Of a DNA stretch of 5,021 nt, positions 4,997-5,021 are shown piece by piece. The stretch's first letter is position 1. The number at the start of each line of letters is the position of its first letter. Location: contig CALLQM010000204.1 of NCBI GenBank assembly GCA_938014855.1, positions 1 to 5,021 of the forward strand, given 5' to 3'. This DNA comes from an uncultured Clostridia bacterium (GTDB lineage: Bacteria > Bacillota > Clostridia > Oscillospirales > Ruminococcaceae). The translations under genes and the position numbers were made by a program. A model generated the notes under the pieces. The model was not told the DNA's origin, made no database searches, and saw only the letters and a program-made list of their open reading frames with translations.

Positions 4997-5021
4997 ATGA
5001 CATTGCGCCTTGATGAAAACA
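4997..5021 (+). CDS. Probable gene start, possibly RelB/DinJ-like antitoxin, truncated by window end
   Basis: Only 8 complete codons are present, MTLRLDEN. The ATG at 4997 has an AAGGA ribosome binding site (4984-4988) 8 bp upstream. Many RelB/DinJ-type ribbon-helix-helix antitoxins of Clostridia begin with a short beta strand followed by DEN, such as TLRLDEN or SIRMDEN, which is the basis for the guess. The clustered inverted repeats upstream would suit an autoregulated toxin-antitoxin operon. Eight residues cannot prove a family; another small cytoplasmic protein is possible. An overlapping ATG at 4978 gives only an 11-residue frame and is not preferred. Confidence 0.35.

Noticed and set aside
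4978..5013. Short frame from ATG at 4978 (MSKESIYDIAP)
   Set aside because: It ends after 11 codons and has no ribosome binding site; the overlapping frame at 4997 has one.

Overview
The window looks like a low-to-mid G+C Firmicute, most likely a Clostridia member of the Oscillospiraceae type. The grounds are strong AGGAGG-type ribosome binding sites, short intergenic gaps, clostridial-style protein sequences, mixed codon use in the sugar genes, and a small helical protein of a kind I recall from Clostridia. The genus cannot be fixed from the sequence alone.

Bases 1-4172 hold the downstream end of a tightly packed plus-strand sugar or polyol catabolic operon. In order it encodes the C-terminal part of an FGGY-family carbohydrate kinase (cut by the window edge), a zinc-dependent dehydrogenase closely resembling galactitol-1-phosphate 5-dehydrogenase (GatD), a PfkB-family sugar-phosphate kinase of the 1-phosphofructokinase/tagatose-6-phosphate kinase group, an aldo/keto reductase with an intact catalytic tetrad, and a FucU/RbsD-type sugar mutarotase. 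Two junctions are 4-bp ATGA overlaps. At one other the stop codon lies inside the next Shine-Dalgarno sequence, and at another it partly overlaps it. The five genes are therefore almost certainly co-transcribed and translationally coupled. A strong intrinsic terminator ends the unit.

Together the enzymes suggest a route in which a free sugar is anomerised (FucU-like), reduced to a polyol (aldo/keto reductase), phosphorylated (FGGY kinase), oxidised to a ketose phosphate (GatD-like) and phosphorylated again (PfkB-like) for aldol cleavage. No aldolase, transporter or operon regulator is visible; they would lie upstream or elsewhere. The order of steps and the substrate are inference.

Bases 4173-5021 are visibly more AT-rich and different in character. 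They hold a 51-residue minus-strand gene of unknown function with a strong ribosome binding site, a divergent AT-rich regulatory region with an imperfect direct repeat and a palindrome, and a small XRE-type helix-turn-helix regulator. The best promoter for that regulator would make its mRNA leaderless. A second intrinsic terminator follows, then a pair of 14-15 bp direct repeats spaced 21 bp apart and a cluster of short inverted repeats. The window ends at the probable first codons of another gene, tentatively a RelB/DinJ-like antitoxin.
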